A DNA stretch of 64,000 bases from JAXDMK01 sp963765955 (GCA_963765955.1 CAVXYA010000002.1:930001-994000), one strand, 5' to 3'. Positions 1 through 8,382 are shown, counted from the stretch's first letter. A program made the numbers and translations. The notes: generated from the sequence alone by a model not told the origin.

Positions 1-328
1 CCGCCTGGCGCAGGCGGGTGACGACGGTGGCGTCGTACGGAGGCCGCCAGCCGTCGAGGATGCGGGACGAGCAGGTGGTGGGCACCCCCCGGGTGCAGAG
101 GTTGTCCTTGAGCGCGACCGGCACCCCGGCGAGGGGGCCGGGATCGTCCCCCGCTGCCACCCGCCGGTCGACCTCGTCGGCCGCCACCCGGGCGTCGTCG
201 ATCATCACCAGGTTGAAGGCGTGCAGCTCCGGCTCCCGCTGGCCGATGACGGCCAGGTGGCCTTCGAGCACCTCACGGGCGGTGAGCCGTCCGGAACGGA
301 CGGCGGCTGCGATCTCGAGGGCGGTCAG
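1..328 (-). CDS. gatA: Glutamyl/aspartyl-tRNA amidotransferase subunit A, N-terminal part (cut by window edge)
   Basis: GatA is the amidase subunit of GatCAB, which converts Glu-tRNA(Gln) or Asp-tRNA(Asn) to the amide form. Only the first ~109 codons lie in the window. They read LTALEIAAAVRSGRLTAREV and later GPLAGVPVALKDNLCTRGVP, the amidase-signature N-terminus holding the catalytic Lys of the Ser-cisSer-Lys triad. The frame has no ATG, GTG or TTG at its head. A CTG at 326-328 overlaps the gatC stop (TGA 325-327) and follows GGGGAGGAG, so CTG is the probable start. The coupled order gatC-gatA is usual. Confidence 0.9.
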   Translation of the reverse strand, partial: MTALEIAAAVRSGRLTAREVLEGHLAVIGQREPELHAFNLVMIDDARVAADEVDRRVAAGDDPGPLAGVPVALKDNLCTRGVPTTCSSRILDGWRPPYDATVVTRLRQA

Positions 329-630
329 GGCTCCTCCCCGAGGATCCGGGGGACGCGGAACCGTCCCGCCTCGGCCGCCGGCGCCGCCGCCAGCACCTCG
401 TCGCGGTCGAGGCAGGGCCGCACCACGTCGTCCCGCAGGACGTTCACCAGGGGCAGGGGATGGGCGGTGGGGGGCACGCCGGCCGTGTCGAGGGCGGCCA
501 CGTCGTCCGCGTTCTCGAGGACGGCCGCCAGCTGGTCGGTGAAGACGTCGATCTCGTCGGGGGTGAGGGCCAGGCGGGCCAGCCGGGCCACGTGCACGAC
601 GTCGTCCCTGGTCAGGCTGCGCTCCTCCAC
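325..630 (-). CDS. gatC: Glutamyl/aspartyl-tRNA amidotransferase subunit C
   Basis: The 101-aa protein begins MEERSLTRDDVVHVARLARL and contains LTPDEIDVFTDQLAAVLENADDVAALDT, then the DEVLAAAP and RVPRILGEE motifs of GatC. GatC is the small belt subunit that stabilises GatA on GatB. The length is normal for the family (about 95-105 aa). GTG at 630 is chosen because it places the conserved SLTRDDVVHVARLA segment at the N-terminus. The stop overlaps the gatA start by four bases, implying translational coupling. A much longer ORF running upstream in this frame is antisense to the hydrolase gene and is ignored. Confidence 0.93.
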   Translation of the reverse strand: MEERSLTRDDVVHVARLARLALTPDEIDVFTDQLAAVLENADDVAALDTAGVPPTAHPLPLVNVLRDDVVRPCLDRDEVLAAAPAAEAGRFRVPRILGEEP

Positions 631-671
631 CGGACCATCGTAGGACTCGCCCCGCGCCGCCCCGATCGGAG

Positions 672-1382
672 TCAGTCGGCGGGCTGGCAGGCCCGGCGGG
701 CGAACTCCACCAGCGCCGCCTCCACCGCGTCGTGCTCGACATCGAGGGTGGCCAGGTGGAAGCTGCGCTCCAGCACCAGGCGTTGGACCGGTCCCGCGAC
801 CGCCGCGGCCAGGATGTCGCTCGACACCGGGGGCACCACATGATCGTGGACGCTGGTGACGATGAGCACCGGGCAGGTGACCGACGCCAGCCGGCCGAAA
901 AGGTCGTCCTGGGCCTCGAACAGAGACAGCATGGGCTCGATCGGCCACTGCGGGTAGGCCACCTCGCGGGCCCCCGGGTCGGACACGTCGTTGGCGGGAC
1001 CGGGCACGCAATCGTGTCCCGCGGCCAGGAAGGCCCGCAGCAGCTCCCGGAACGACTCCGCGGGCGGGTCGATGATCGGGTTGACGCACGCCAGCCCGGC
1101 GACGTCGGGACGGGAGGCGGCCAGCCACGTGGCCAGGGTCCCGCCCATCGACAGGCCGGCCACGATGGCCCGGTCGTGGCGGGCGGCGAGCTTGGCCCAT
1201 GCCTCCTCGGTGGCGAGCGCCCAGTCGATCCAGCGGCGGGGCAGCAGCTCGTCGACGGTGGTGCCGTGGCCGGGGAGGAGCGGGACGTCGACCTCGAACC
1301 CGGCATCGGTGAGGGCCCCCGCCAGCCCGCCGAGGCTCTGGGGGGTGCTCGTGTAGCCGTGGATGAGGAGGGCGCCGGGCAT
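672..1382 (-). CDS. Alpha/beta hydrolase (Est30/monoacylglycerol-lipase-like carboxylesterase)
   Basis: The 236-aa cytoplasmic serine hydrolase carries the oxyanion segment LLIHGYTSTP at the N-terminus and the nucleophile elbow GLSMGG with Ser78. The acid is probably Asp180 in VTSVHDHVV and the base His209 in RSFHLATLD. This compact layout resembles thermostable carboxylesterase Est30 and bacterial monoglyceride lipases, so an acyl-ester substrate is likely but unproven. It lies divergent to the SCP2-like gene, and both may act on lipids, which is only inference. ATG at 1382 lies 9 nt after a TAGCCT -10 box on this strand, consistent with a (near-)leaderless mRNA. Confidence 0.88.
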   Translation of the reverse strand: MPGALLIHGYTSTPQSLGGLAGALTDAGFEVDVPLLPGHGTTVDELLPRRWIDWALATEEAWAKLAARHDRAIVAGLSMGGTLATWLAASRPDVAGLACVNPIIDPPAESFRELLRAFLAAGHDCVPGPANDVSDPGAREVAYPQWPIEPMLSLFEAQDDLFGRLASVTCPVLIVTSVHDHVVPPVSSDILAAAVAGPVQRLVLERSFHLATLDVEHDAVEAALVEFARRACQPAD

Positions 1383-1391
1383 CGCCGCCCG

Positions 1392-1397
1392 AGGCTA
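1392..1397 (-). promoter_or_regulatory. -10 box TAGCCT for the hydrolase gene
   Basis: TAGCCT (read on the minus strand) ends 9 nt before the ATG at 1382. This matches the recurring TANNNT-to-start spacing of the window. No convincing -35 was seen. Confidence 0.5.
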
Positions 1398-1458
1398 TTC
1401 GGCAGGGCCCGGCGCCAAGGCCGGCGACCGGCTGGGCAGCGAGGTTGGGGGGGACCGC

Positions 1459-1464
1459 TACCGT
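1459..1464 (+). promoter_or_regulatory. -10 box TACCGT for the SCP2-like gene
   Basis: TACCGT ends 7 nt before ATG 1472, so a transcript would begin at or next to the A of the start codon. It supports the choice of ATG over GTG at 1463. Confidence 0.55.
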
Positions 1465-1471
1465 GCAGCGG

Positions 1472-1888
1472 ATGGACCGTTTCCCCTTCCTCTCCGACGA
1501 GTGGGTCGAGGCCGCCCGCAAGATCCGCCAGGAGTTCGGCCCCCTCGAGGAGGGCGTGCCCGACAACGTCCGCATGAACCAGGTGATCACCGAGGTGCCC
1601 TTCGGCACGGGGACGATCAACTCCCACATCGACACCTCGTCCGGCTCCCTGGAGATGGACCTCGGCCACCTCGACCGGGCCGACGTCACCGTCACGCTCG
1701 ACTACGACACGGCCAAGGCCGTCTTCGTCGACGGCACTGTGTCGGCGGCCATGACCGCCTTCATGGCGGGCAAGGTCCGGGTCCAGGGGGAGATGGCCAA
1801 GCTCCTGTCCGCCCTCGGCCAGCTGACCCCGCCCGACGACTCGTCCGTCTCCACCGTCCAGCAGCGGATCCGGGAGATCACCGCCTGA
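1472..1888 (+). CDS. SCP2 sterol-binding domain protein
   Basis: The 138-aa protein (MDRFPFLSDEWVEAARKIRQ) has the pattern of a single SCP2 domain: a helical start, ...INSHIDTSSGSLEMDLGHLDRADVTVTLDYDTAKAVF, then FMAGKVRVQGEMAKLLSALGQLTP. The KVRVQGEMAKLL segment is the typical C-terminal SCP2 signature. Family members bind hydrophobic ligands or fatty-acyl groups and often serve as accessory domains in lipid metabolism. The exact ligand is unknown. ATG 1472 was preferred over upstream TTG/GTG because TACCGT at 1459-1464 lies 7 nt before it, which would make it the first codon of a leaderless mRNA. It converges on the PASTA kinase gene with a gap of only 7 nt. Confidence 0.85.
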   Translation: MDRFPFLSDEWVEAARKIRQEFGPLEEGVPDNVRMNQVITEVPFGTGTINSHIDTSSGSLEMDLGHLDRADVTVTLDYDTAKAVFVDGTVSAAMTAFMAGKVRVQGEMAKLLSALGQLTPPDDSSVSTVQQRIREITA

Positions 1889-1895
1889 GGCGGCG

Positions 1896-4034
1896 TTACA
1901 GCAGGTAGATCGTCACCGACGCGCCCGGCCGCACCTTGGTGCCCTCGCCCGGCAGGCTGAGGAAGACGTCGCCACTCGACGGCCCGAACGTGCTCCCCAG
2001 CGTGAGCCCCACCGCCTGGAGGGCGGCGGTGGCCTCGTCGGCCGACAGCCCGTTGAGCTTGGGCACCGCCGGCTGGCCCTTGGACACGGTGAGGGTGACC
2101 GTCGACCCCCGGGTGACCTCGGCCCCACCCCCGGGCGCGCTGCTGACGACCTTGCCCGCGGAGCCGTCGTCGTCGGTGTAGACGTCGACCCGCTCCGCCT
2201 CCAGGCCCACCTCGGCCAGGGCGGCGGCGGCGTCGTCGTAGGTACGGCCCTCCACGCTCGGCACCACGCGGGGGGCGGGGCCGGCGGACACGACCAGGTC
2301 GATGGTGGCGCCCTTGGGCGGGCTCTCGCCCTTCTGGGTCCAGTTGAGGACGACGCCCTCGGCGACGTTCTCGTCGTTGGTGCGAGTGACCTGGCCGAGG
2401 ACGTGGCCGGCCGCCTCGAGCGCCTTGCGGGCGCCTTCCTCGTCGAGGCTGGCCAGGTCGGGCACGGGCGTGGGCGGCGGGCCCTTGGACACCACCAGGG
2501 TGACCTTGCTGCCCTCCTTGAGGGTGGCACTGCCACCGCCCTGGGGCTGCTGGAGCCGGACCAGGCCGGGGGTGGACCCGTCGAAGTACTCCTGGCGGAG
2601 GTCGACGTCGAACTTGAGGTTGCGCAGGGTGGTGGCCGCCTGCAGCTCGGGCTGGTCGACGACGTTGGGCAGCGGGATGCTGGGCGCCCGGTTGGAGGTG
2701 AGGACGTAGGCCGCCGCCGCGCCCCCTCCGGCCAGGACGAGCACCAGGAGCACCAGGTACGGCCACCGGCGGCGACGGCGGCGGCCGGCCTTGGAGAGCT
2801 GCGGGCCGGTCTCGACGTAGGGCGCGGGCTCGGCCCGGCGGTTCACCTTGGTGGCGGCGGGCATGGCCTGGCGGATGGTGGCGTCGGCGGCCGGGCCCCC
2901 GGGCGGACGGCCGGGCCCAGGCCCGACCGCGGCGGGGGTGGCGCCCGTGGTCTCCGGGCCGCCGGTGGCGACGGCGGCGGTGGCGTCGAGGCCCGCGTCG
3001 GCCCCCTCGGCCGCTGTCGCGGCCGCGGTCGTCGCCGGGATGAGCGTGATCGGTACCGGAGAGAACGGCCGTGGGGCGGACGTCCTCGGGGGCGACTCGG
3101 GGGGACGAGCTTCATTGGGTCGGGGGCCGACGTCGGTGGGATCGGCGAGCGAGCCGACCTCGTCGACGGTGGCCGGACCGGCCAGGGGCAGGGGCTCGGG
3201 GGTGGGCAGGCTGAGGGCGACCGATTGCAGGGCGCTGGCCAGCCCGGCCGCGTCGAGGCGCTCGGCCGGGTCGGGGCGTCCGGCCCGGCCCACCACCGCG
3301 GCCAGCGGGCCCAGCTCGGGCGGGGCCTCGATGGGGCGGTCGAGCCGGCCCATGAGGGTGGCGACGGTGGTGTCGGCCGCGAACGGCACCCGGCCGGTGA
3401 CGGCCTCCACCAGCACCAGGGCGAGCGAGTAGACGTCGGACTTGCCGTCGATGGGCGCCCCGCTCACCTGCTCGGGGGCGGCGTAGCGGGCGGTACCCAG
3501 CACGGTGCCGATGGGCTCGGTCCACGCCGCCTCGGCCAGGGCCCGGGCCAGCCCGAAGTCGCCGATGCGGAGCCGCCCGTCGTCGTCGAACAGGAGGTTG
3601 GCGGGCTTGATGTCGCGGTGCACAAGGCCCCGCCGGTGGGCGTAGTCGAGGCCCCGGGCCGCCTCCAGCCCCACCAGGAGGGCCTGGGACGGGCTCAGGC
3701 GGCGGCCCCGGTCGAGCACCGAGCGCAGGCTGCCGCCGCCCAGGTACTCGCAGATCAGGAAGGGCCCGCCCTCCTCCTCGCCCCAGTCGTAGACGGCCAT
3801 GACGTTGGGGTGATTGAGGGCGGCCGCGGCCCGGGCCTCGGCCCGGAACCGGCGCAGGAACGCCTCGTCGTCGGCGAGCGCCGGGTGCAGCATCTTGACC
3901 GCCACCCGGCGCCGCAGGCGGACGTCGTCGGCGACGAAGACATGCCCGGAACCACCGCTGCCGATCGGCGCCAGCAGCCGGTAGCGGTCACCGAGGACGC
4001 GGCCGATGTGATCGGCCATACGCGTCGAAACCAC
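1896..4034 (-). CDS. PASTA-domain serine/threonine protein kinase (PknB-like)
   Basis: The 712-aa membrane kinase has an N-terminal cytosolic domain with a glycine-rich loop (IGSGGSGHV), ATP-binding Lys47 (VAVKML), catalytic HRDIKPANLL (Asp141), DFG Asp159 and an APE-like AAPEQ. A Pro/Ala-rich juxtamembrane linker follows, then RRRRRRWPYLVLLVLVL as a single transmembrane helix near residue 425-446. Four PASTA repeats of ~60-70 residues face outwards. PASTA domains sense muropeptides or lipid II, and such kinases tune cell-wall growth and division in Actinobacteria. Here the gene stands alone, away from ftsW/pbp genes. GTG 4034 is chosen because TAGCCT lies 6 nt upstream; ATG 4019 is the alternative. 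Confidence 0.95.
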   Translation of the reverse strand: MVSTRMADHIGRVLGDRYRLLAPIGSGGSGHVFVADDVRLRRRVAVKMLHPALADDEAFLRRFRAEARAAAALNHPNVMAVYDWGEEEGGPFLICEYLGGGSLRSVLDRGRRLSPSQALLVGLEAARGLDYAHRRGLVHRDIKPANLLFDDDGRLRIGDFGLARALAEAAWTEPIGTVLGTARYAAPEQVSGAPIDGKSDVYSLALVLVEAVTGRVPFAADTTVATLMGRLDRPIEAPPELGPLAAVVGRAGRPDPAERLDAAGLASALQSVALSLPTPEPLPLAGPATVDEVGSLADPTDVGPRPNEARPPESPPRTSAPRPFSPVPITLIPATTAAATAAEGADAGLDATAAVATGGPETTGATPAAVGPGPGRPPGGPAADATIRQAMPAATKVNRRAEPAPYVETGPQLSKAGRRRRRRWPYLVLLVLVLAGGGAAAAYVLTSNRAPSIPLPNVVDQPELQAATTLRNLKFDVDLRQEYFDGSTPGLVRLQQPQGGGSATLKEGSKVTLVVSKGPPPTPVPDLASLDEEGARKALEAAGHVLGQVTRTNDENVAEGVVLNWTQKGESPPKGATIDLVVSAGPAPRVVPSVEGRTYDDAAAALAEVGLEAERVDVYTDDDGSAGKVVSSAPGGGAEVTRGSTVTLTVSKGQPAVPKLNGLSADEATAALQAVGLTLGSTFGPSSGDVFLSLPGEGTKVRPGASVTIYLL

Positions 4035-4040
4035 GTCCGA

Positions 4041-4046
4041 AGGCTA
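4041..4046 (-). promoter_or_regulatory. -10 box TAGCCT for the PASTA kinase
   Basis: TAGCCT on the minus strand ends 6 nt before GTG 4034, the expected position for a leaderless start. Confidence 0.55.
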
Positions 4047-4099
4047 CCGTGCCGGACCCCGCCTACTGAGGCATCCCCCACCTGGGACAATGACCCGCG

Positions 4100-4546
4100 A
4101 TGCCCAGCCCGACCGACAAAGGTCCCCCGCCGCCGGCCCATGGCGCCCACTCCCTGAAGCGTCGCATCGTGATGACGCTGATCGCGGCGGTGGCCGTGGC
4201 CGGGTTCATCTTCGCCTTCTCCAGCCCCAAGCAGGAGCCGGCGGGACCGCTCCCGGCGGCGGTCGAGGCCGTCACCCCGGCCGGCGGCGAGCTCGACCTG
4301 CGCCAGGTCACCATCGCCGCCGATCTCGCCCCCGGCTACACCGGCTACCTGCTGGTGGACGGCGTCGAGGTGCCCCGCGACGACCTCCAGATCGTCCCCG
4401 CCCTCAACAGCGTCACCCTCCGGCCCCAGCCGGAGAGCGACTACGCCGCCCTCGAGCCGGGCTCCCACTGCGCCACCGTCGTCTACCAGCGCATCGGTCA
4501 GCCGGACACGTCGGGCCAGTACCGCTGGTGCTTCCGGCTCCATTGA
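4100..4546 (+). CDS. Small membrane-anchored protein of unknown function
   Basis: The 148-aa protein is not a family I can name. A short polar N-terminus is followed by RRIVMTLIAAVAVAGFIFAF, a single membrane anchor at about residues 21-40. The rest is an extracytoplasmic domain of ~105 residues with beta-rich character (DLRQVTIAADLAPGYTGYLLVDGVEVP). Two cysteines near the end (SHCATVV and RWCFRL) could form a disulfide. Its TGA overlaps the TTG start of the HIT gene (TTGA), so the two are probably co-translated. It is divergent from the PASTA kinase, with a possible GACAAT -10 box 8 nt before the ATG. Confidence 0.75.
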   Translation: MPSPTDKGPPPPAHGAHSLKRRIVMTLIAAVAVAGFIFAFSSPKQEPAGPLPAAVEAVTPAGGELDLRQVTIAADLAPGYTGYLLVDGVEVPRDDLQIVPALNSVTLRPQPESDYAALEPGSHCATVVYQRIGQPDTSGQYRWCFRLH

Positions 4547-5007
4547 ACGAACGGGCGGACTGCCTGTTCTGCGACATCGTGGCCGGGCGTTCGGCCGCCG
4601 CCGTCGTCCTCGACGACGACCACGCCCTGGCCTTCCTCGACGTCCGGCCGGTGTTCCCCGGGCACACCCTCCTCGTGCCCCGCGTCCACCACGAGACGCT
4701 CGCCGACCTGCCGCCGGCCGCCGTGGGGCCCCTCTTCCTCACCGCCCGCCGGCTGGCGATGGCGGTCGAGGCGGGGATGGAGGCCGAGGGCACGTTCGTC
4801 GCCCTCAACAACAAGATCAGCCAGAGCGTCCCCCACCTCCACGTCCACGTGGTGCCCCGCCGCCGCAAGGACGGTCTGCGGGGCTTCTTCTGGCCCCGAA
4901 CCCGATATCGCGACGACGAGGAGATGGAGCAGGTAGCCGGTCGCATCCGGGCCGCCCTCGCGGCCACGCCGGCCACGCCGGGCCCGCCGGCTACAGGCGG
5001 CGGCTGA
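4543..5007 (+). CDS. HIT family hydrolase (histidine triad)
   Basis: The 154-aa cytosolic nucleotide hydrolase/transferase has the zinc-type N-terminus CLFCDIVAG and the histidine triad PHLHVHVVP, whose central His is the nucleophile on nucleoside phosphoramidates or dinucleotides. The C-terminus FFWPRTRYRDDEEMEQVAGRIR is typical of HIT proteins. TTG 4543 is the only start giving a full-length protein and overlaps the upstream stop. The last 17 bases are shared, antisense, with the MOSC gene. Confidence 0.92.
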   Translation: MNERADCLFCDIVAGRSAAAVVLDDDHALAFLDVRPVFPGHTLLVPRVHHETLADLPPAAVGPLFLTARRLAMAVEAGMEAEGTFVALNNKISQSVPHLHVHVVPRRRKDGLRGFFWPRTRYRDDEEMEQVAGRIRAALAATPATPGPPATGGG

Positions 5008-5644
5008 GCATCTCCCGCCACTCGTCGGCCAGGGCGCGGACGGTGAGCAGCTCGTGGATGGCGTCCGGGGACAGGTGGCCGGGGCGGGCCCCCTCGTGAA
5101 CGGCGAGGACAGTGACGCCTGCCGGATGGCGCTCGGGGATGGTGATCGGCCCCGCCACCGGCACCGCCCCCGCCTCCAGCACCCGGAGGTACCAGCCGGT
5201 GCGGCCGGTGTCCTTCATCCGGGCGCTGATGTCGCCCCGCTTGCGGTGCATGGCCAGCTTGAAGCACGGCCAGCGGGGCTGGCACACCTCGAGGAGGGCG
5301 TCACCCCACCGCCAGCGATCGCCGATGCAGACGTCGGACTCGGTCCACCCCGCGGTGGAGAGGTTCTCGCCGAAGGGGGCGGGCCCGAGGTGGGGATCCT
5401 CCAGCTCGGCGGCCCACACCGGCAGGTGCTCGGAGGGGTAGGCGTAGACGGCCTTGTCCGGCCCGCCGTGGTCCACGAGGTCGGCCTGGCCGTCGCCCTG
5501 GAGGCCGGTGGCCGACAGCCACAACTCCACCGTCGCGGTCACGGGTCGCTTGGCGATGCCGCTCTGGATCGGCCGTCCCCGGTGCATCCCGAGGAAGGCG
5601 GGCATCCCCACGTTCACCGCCCGCAGTGCGACGGAATGCCTCAT
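4991..5644 (-). CDS. MOSC domain protein (YiiM-like)
   Basis: The 217-aa MOSC protein shows IQSGIAKRPV, the QADLVDHGGPDKAVYAYP strand region, and FGENLSTAGWTESDVCIGDRWRWGDALLEVCQPRWPCFKL. The last holds the conserved cysteine thought to bind sulfur or molybdenum cofactor. A YiiM-type C-terminal helical region follows (LSPDAIHELLTVRALADEWREML). YiiM-like proteins reduce N-hydroxylated bases using molybdenum cofactor; that role is inferred from family only. No other molybdenum genes are nearby. ATG 5644 is back-to-back with the VapBC promoter. Confidence 0.88.
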   Translation of the reverse strand: MRHSVALRAVNVGMPAFLGMHRGRPIQSGIAKRPVTATVELWLSATGLQGDGQADLVDHGGPDKAVYAYPSEHLPVWAAELEDPHLGPAPFGENLSTAGWTESDVCIGDRWRWGDALLEVCQPRWPCFKLAMHRKRGDISARMKDTGRTGWYLRVLEAGAVPVAGPITIPERHPAGVTVLAVHEGARPGHLSPDAIHELLTVRALADEWREMLSRRL

Positions 5645-5648
5645 TGGG

Positions 5649-5654
5649 TAGCCT
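5649..5654 (+). promoter_or_regulatory. -10 box TAGCCT for the vapBC module
   Basis: TAGCCT ends 8 nt before the antitoxin ATG at 5663, within the 18-bp gap shared with the divergent MOSC gene. Confidence 0.5.
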
Positions 5655-5662
5655 CACGATGC

Positions 5663-5896
5663 ATGAAGCCTGATGTGCGCCGCACGACGGTGGCAGCCAA
5701 CGCCGACGACCTGGCCACGCTGGAAGCCGAGGCGATCCGGCGAGGCGTGTCGCTGACGACGGTGCTGGCGGAAGCGGTGGCCGACAGGGCCGCCGCCCTC
5801 CGCACCCGACGGCCGCGGCTGGGCATCGCCCGGTCGACGGACGGCCGGTCGGCGCGGGAGGTGGCGGCCGAGCCCATCGCCCATCCTTCCGCCTGA
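5663..5896 (+). CDS. VapB-like antitoxin (ribbon-helix-helix type)
   Basis: This is a 77-aa protein. Its N-terminus MKPDVRRTTVAANADDLATL and the following EAEAIRRGVSLTTVLAEAVADRAAAL resemble a short beta strand plus two helices of a ribbon-helix-helix DNA-binding fold. A basic linker (RTRRPRLGIARSTDG) and an acidic-to-Ala tail that could wrap the toxin follow. Its TGA overlaps the toxin ATG (ATGA), the usual coupling in TA operons. Autoregulation is expected but no clear operator palindrome was seen. Confidence 0.82.
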   Translation: MKPDVRRTTVAANADDLATLEAEAIRRGVSLTTVLAEAVADRAAALRTRRPRLGIARSTDGRSAREVAAEPIAHPSA

Positions 5897-6309
5897 TGGC
5901 GCTCGTCGTCGACACCGGGCCCCTGCTGGCCGCGCTCGACCAAGCCGACCCGGACCATCAGGCCTGCGCCGAGCTGCTCAGCGAGGCGACCGAGGATCTC
6001 GTCGTGCCCACGCTCGTGCTGGCGGAGGTCGACTACTGGTGCCATGAGCGCCTTGGCCCGGACGCCTGGCTGGCCGTGCTCGACGACGTCGTCGACGGGG
6101 TCTACCGGGTGGAACACCCGACCGCAGCGGACTTCACGAGGTGTCGTGCTCTTCAGGACCGGTACGCCGACCTGCGCCTGGGGGTCGTTGACGCCAGCAT
6201 CGTCGCCCTTCTCGAACGTCTGGGGGAGGACAAGCTCGCCAGCCTCGATCACCGCCATTTCTCAGTCGTCCGCCCGACGCACGTCGCCGGGTTCGTCGTC
6301 GTCCCCTGA
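5896..6309 (+). CDS. vapC: VapC-like PIN-domain ribonuclease toxin
   Basis: The 137-aa PIN domain shows all acidic residues expected of an active site: Asp6 in VVDTGPLLA, Glu44 in LVLAEVDYW, Asp99 in GVVDASIV and Asp118 in LDHRHF. VapC toxins are Mg-dependent RNases that usually cleave tRNA or rRNA, held inactive by the VapB partner directly upstream. The final 48 bases overlap, antisense, the 3' end of ligA. That is a large convergent overlap joining a toxin to an essential gene. Confidence 0.9.
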   Translation: MALVVDTGPLLAALDQADPDHQACAELLSEATEDLVVPTLVLAEVDYWCHERLGPDAWLAVLDDVVDGVYRVEHPTAADFTRCRALQDRYADLRLGVVDASIVALLERLGEDKLASLDHRHFSVVRPTHVAGFVVVP

Positions 6310-8358
6310 GGCGTCCTCCGACACCGGCCCGGTCTGGAGGAGGGCGAGGAAGGCGTCCTCGTCGATGACGGGCACGCCCGACGCCTCCGCCTTGGCCAGC
6401 TTGGCCGCGCCGGGCTCGGTGCCCGCCACCAGGTAGGCGGTCTTCTTGGACACGCTCCCCGGCGACGCGCCCCCCCGGGCCTTGATCTCCTCGACCGCCG
6501 CCTCCCGCGACATGGCGGCCAGGGTGCCGGTGACCACGACCGCCATCCCGGCCAGGGTCTGCGGGAGGCCTGTGTCGGGACGCCCGCCAGTGAAGTTCAC
6601 GCCCGCCCGCCGCAGCTTGTCGACGATGACCAGGTTGGGTTCGAGGGCGAAGAACCGGGCCACGCTGTGGGCGATGACCGGTCCCACGCCCGCCGTGACC
6701 GCGAGGTCCTCCTCGGGGGCGGCGACGATGCGGTCGAGGTCTCCCAGGGCGTCGGCCAGCACCTCCGCCCCCCGTCCTCCCAGGTGGCGGATGCCGAGGG
6801 CGACCAGCAGGTTGGGCAGGGGGCGGGACTTCGACGCCTCGATGGCACCGAGCAGGTTGCGGGCCGACAGGTCGGCGAAGCCCTCGAGGGTCATGAGCCT
6901 GTCGTAGGTGAGGGCGTAGATGTCGCCCACGTCGGACACCAGGCCGGCGTCGATGAGCTGCACCACCCGCTTCTCGCCCAGCCCCTCGATGTCCATCGCC
7001 CCCCGGGAGGCGAAGTGGGCGATGCGCTGCACCCGCTGGCCGGGGCAGTCGGCGTTGGTGCAGAAGGTGTCGCTCTCCCCCGGCTCCCGCACGAGGGGCG
7101 TGTGGCATATGGGGCACTCGGTCGGGAACTCCCACTCGGGCAGTCCCGGAGGACGCTTCGAGAGCACCGGCGCCACCACCTCGGGGATGACGTCGCCCGC
7201 CTTGCGCACGACCACCGTGTCGCCCGGGCGGACGTCCTTGACCCGCACCTGGTCCTGGTTGTGGAGGGTGGCCAGGCGGACGGTGGACCCGCTCACCCGT
7301 ACCGGCTCCAGCTGGGCGAAGGGGGTGGCCTTCCCGGTGCGTCCGATCGACACCATGATGTCGATGAGGGTGGTCGTCGCCTCCTCGGGGGGGAACTTGT
7401 AGGCGATGGCCCACCGAGGCGACTTCGACGTCGACCCCAGCTCGGCCCGCTGGGCCAGGTCGTCGACCTTCACCACCGCCCCGTCGATCTCGTAGTCGAG
7501 GTCGTGTCGGTGGTCGAGCCAATGCCGGCAGTAGGCGTCGACGTCGGCCAGGTCGTCGAGCGTCTTGATCTCTGGGTTCACCGGCAGCCCGATGGCGTCG
7601 AGGAACTCGAGCGTCTCCGCGTGACGGCGGAACGTCGGCCCCCCCTCCACCGCCCCGACCTGGTAGCTGAAGAACCGCAGGTCACGGCTGGCTGTGATCT
7701 GGGGGTCCTTCTGGCGCAGCGAGCCGGCCCCCGAGTTGCGCGGGTTGGAGAACAGCCGCAGCCCGGCCTCCCCCTGGCGCTGGTTGAGCTCCTCGAACGC
7801 CGACAGGGGCATGTAGACCTCGCCCCGCACCTCCAACAGCCGGGGCAGCTCCCCGCCGGGAGGGGCTTTGAGGCGATCGGGGACGTCGGCGATGGTGCGG
7901 ACGTTCTCGGTGAGGTCCTCCCCCATCACCCCGTCGCCCCTCGTCGCCCCCCGGACGTAGCGGCCGTCCTCGTACAGGACCGACATGGCCAGGCCGTCGA
8001 TCTTCAGCTCGCACACGTAGTCGACGTCGCCCGAGATGTAGCGCTCCATGCGCTTGCCCCACGCCACCAGCTCGTCGAAGCCGAAGGCGTTGTCGAGCGA
8101 CATCATCGGCACCTTGTGGCGGACGGGCGTGAACAGGGAGGACGGCGCCGCCCCCACCTTCTGCGTCGGCGAGTCGGCCGTCGCCAGCTCGGGATGGTCG
8201 GCCTCCAGGGCTCGGAGCTCGCGGACGAGGGCGTCGTACTCGGCGTCGGAGACCTCGGGGTCGTCGAGAGCGTGGTAGCGCTCGTTGTGGTACTCGACCA
8301 GCCCCCGGAGCTCGGCCGCCCGGGCCCCAGGGTCGAGCGGCTGGTCGGGCGAGGACAT
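6262..8358 (-). CDS. ligA: NAD-dependent DNA ligase
   Basis: The 698-aa enzyme joins nicks in replication and repair using NAD+. It has the N-terminal Ia domain (YHNERYHALDDPEVSDAEYD), the adenylation motif ELKIDGLA with Lys119, the OB fold, a four-Cys zinc finger (CPICHTPLV...FCTNADCPG), a helix-hairpin-helix region (MDIEGLGEKRVVQLIDAG) and a C-terminal BRCT domain. The length is near the usual 670-700 aa. ATG 8358 sits 6 nt after a TACGCT -10 box and starts right before the conserved Ia domain. The longer upstream ORF is antisense to the next gene. Confidence 0.97.
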   Translation of the reverse strand: MSSPDQPLDPGARAAELRGLVEYHNERYHALDDPEVSDAEYDALVRELRALEADHPELATADSPTQKVGAAPSSLFTPVRHKVPMMSLDNAFGFDELVAWGKRMERYISGDVDYVCELKIDGLAMSVLYEDGRYVRGATRGDGVMGEDLTENVRTIADVPDRLKAPPGGELPRLLEVRGEVYMPLSAFEELNQRQGEAGLRLFSNPRNSGAGSLRQKDPQITASRDLRFFSYQVGAVEGGPTFRRHAETLEFLDAIGLPVNPEIKTLDDLADVDAYCRHWLDHRHDLDYEIDGAVVKVDDLAQRAELGSTSKSPRWAIAYKFPPEEATTTLIDIMVSIGRTGKATPFAQLEPVRVSGSTVRLATLHNQDQVRVKDVRPGDTVVVRKAGDVIPEVVAPVLSKRPPGLPEWEFPTECPICHTPLVREPGESDTFCTNADCPGQRVQRIAHFASRGAMDIEGLGEKRVVQLIDAGLVSDVGDIYALTYDRLMTLEGFADLSARNLLGAIEASKSRPLPNLLVALGIRHLGGRGAEVLADALGDLDRIVAAPEEDLAVTAGVGPVIAHSVARFFALEPNLVIVDKLRRAGVNFTGGRPDTGLPQTLAGMAVVVTGTLAAMSREAAVEEIKARGGASPGSVSKKTAYLVAGTEPGAAKLAKAEASGVPVIDEDAFLALLQTGPVSEDASGDDDEPGDVRRADD

Positions 8359-8364
8359 GGGGCC

Positions 8365-8374
8365 AGCGTAGATT
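8365..8374. promoter_or_regulatory. Interlocked divergent -10 boxes for ligA and the 8383 membrane gene
   Basis: On the minus strand TACGCT (8370-8365) lies 6 nt before the ligA ATG. On the plus strand TAGATT (8369-8374) lies 8 nt before GTG 8383. The two -10 boxes share two base pairs, and the two start codons are only 24 bp apart, so polymerase can occupy only one at a time. Confidence 0.55.
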
Positions 8375-8382
8375 CCGGCCAC

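Noticed and set aside
325..1695. A 456-codon frame fusing gatC to upstream sequence
   Set aside because: The upstream part is antisense to the hydrolase and SCP2 genes; gatC has a good GTG at 630.
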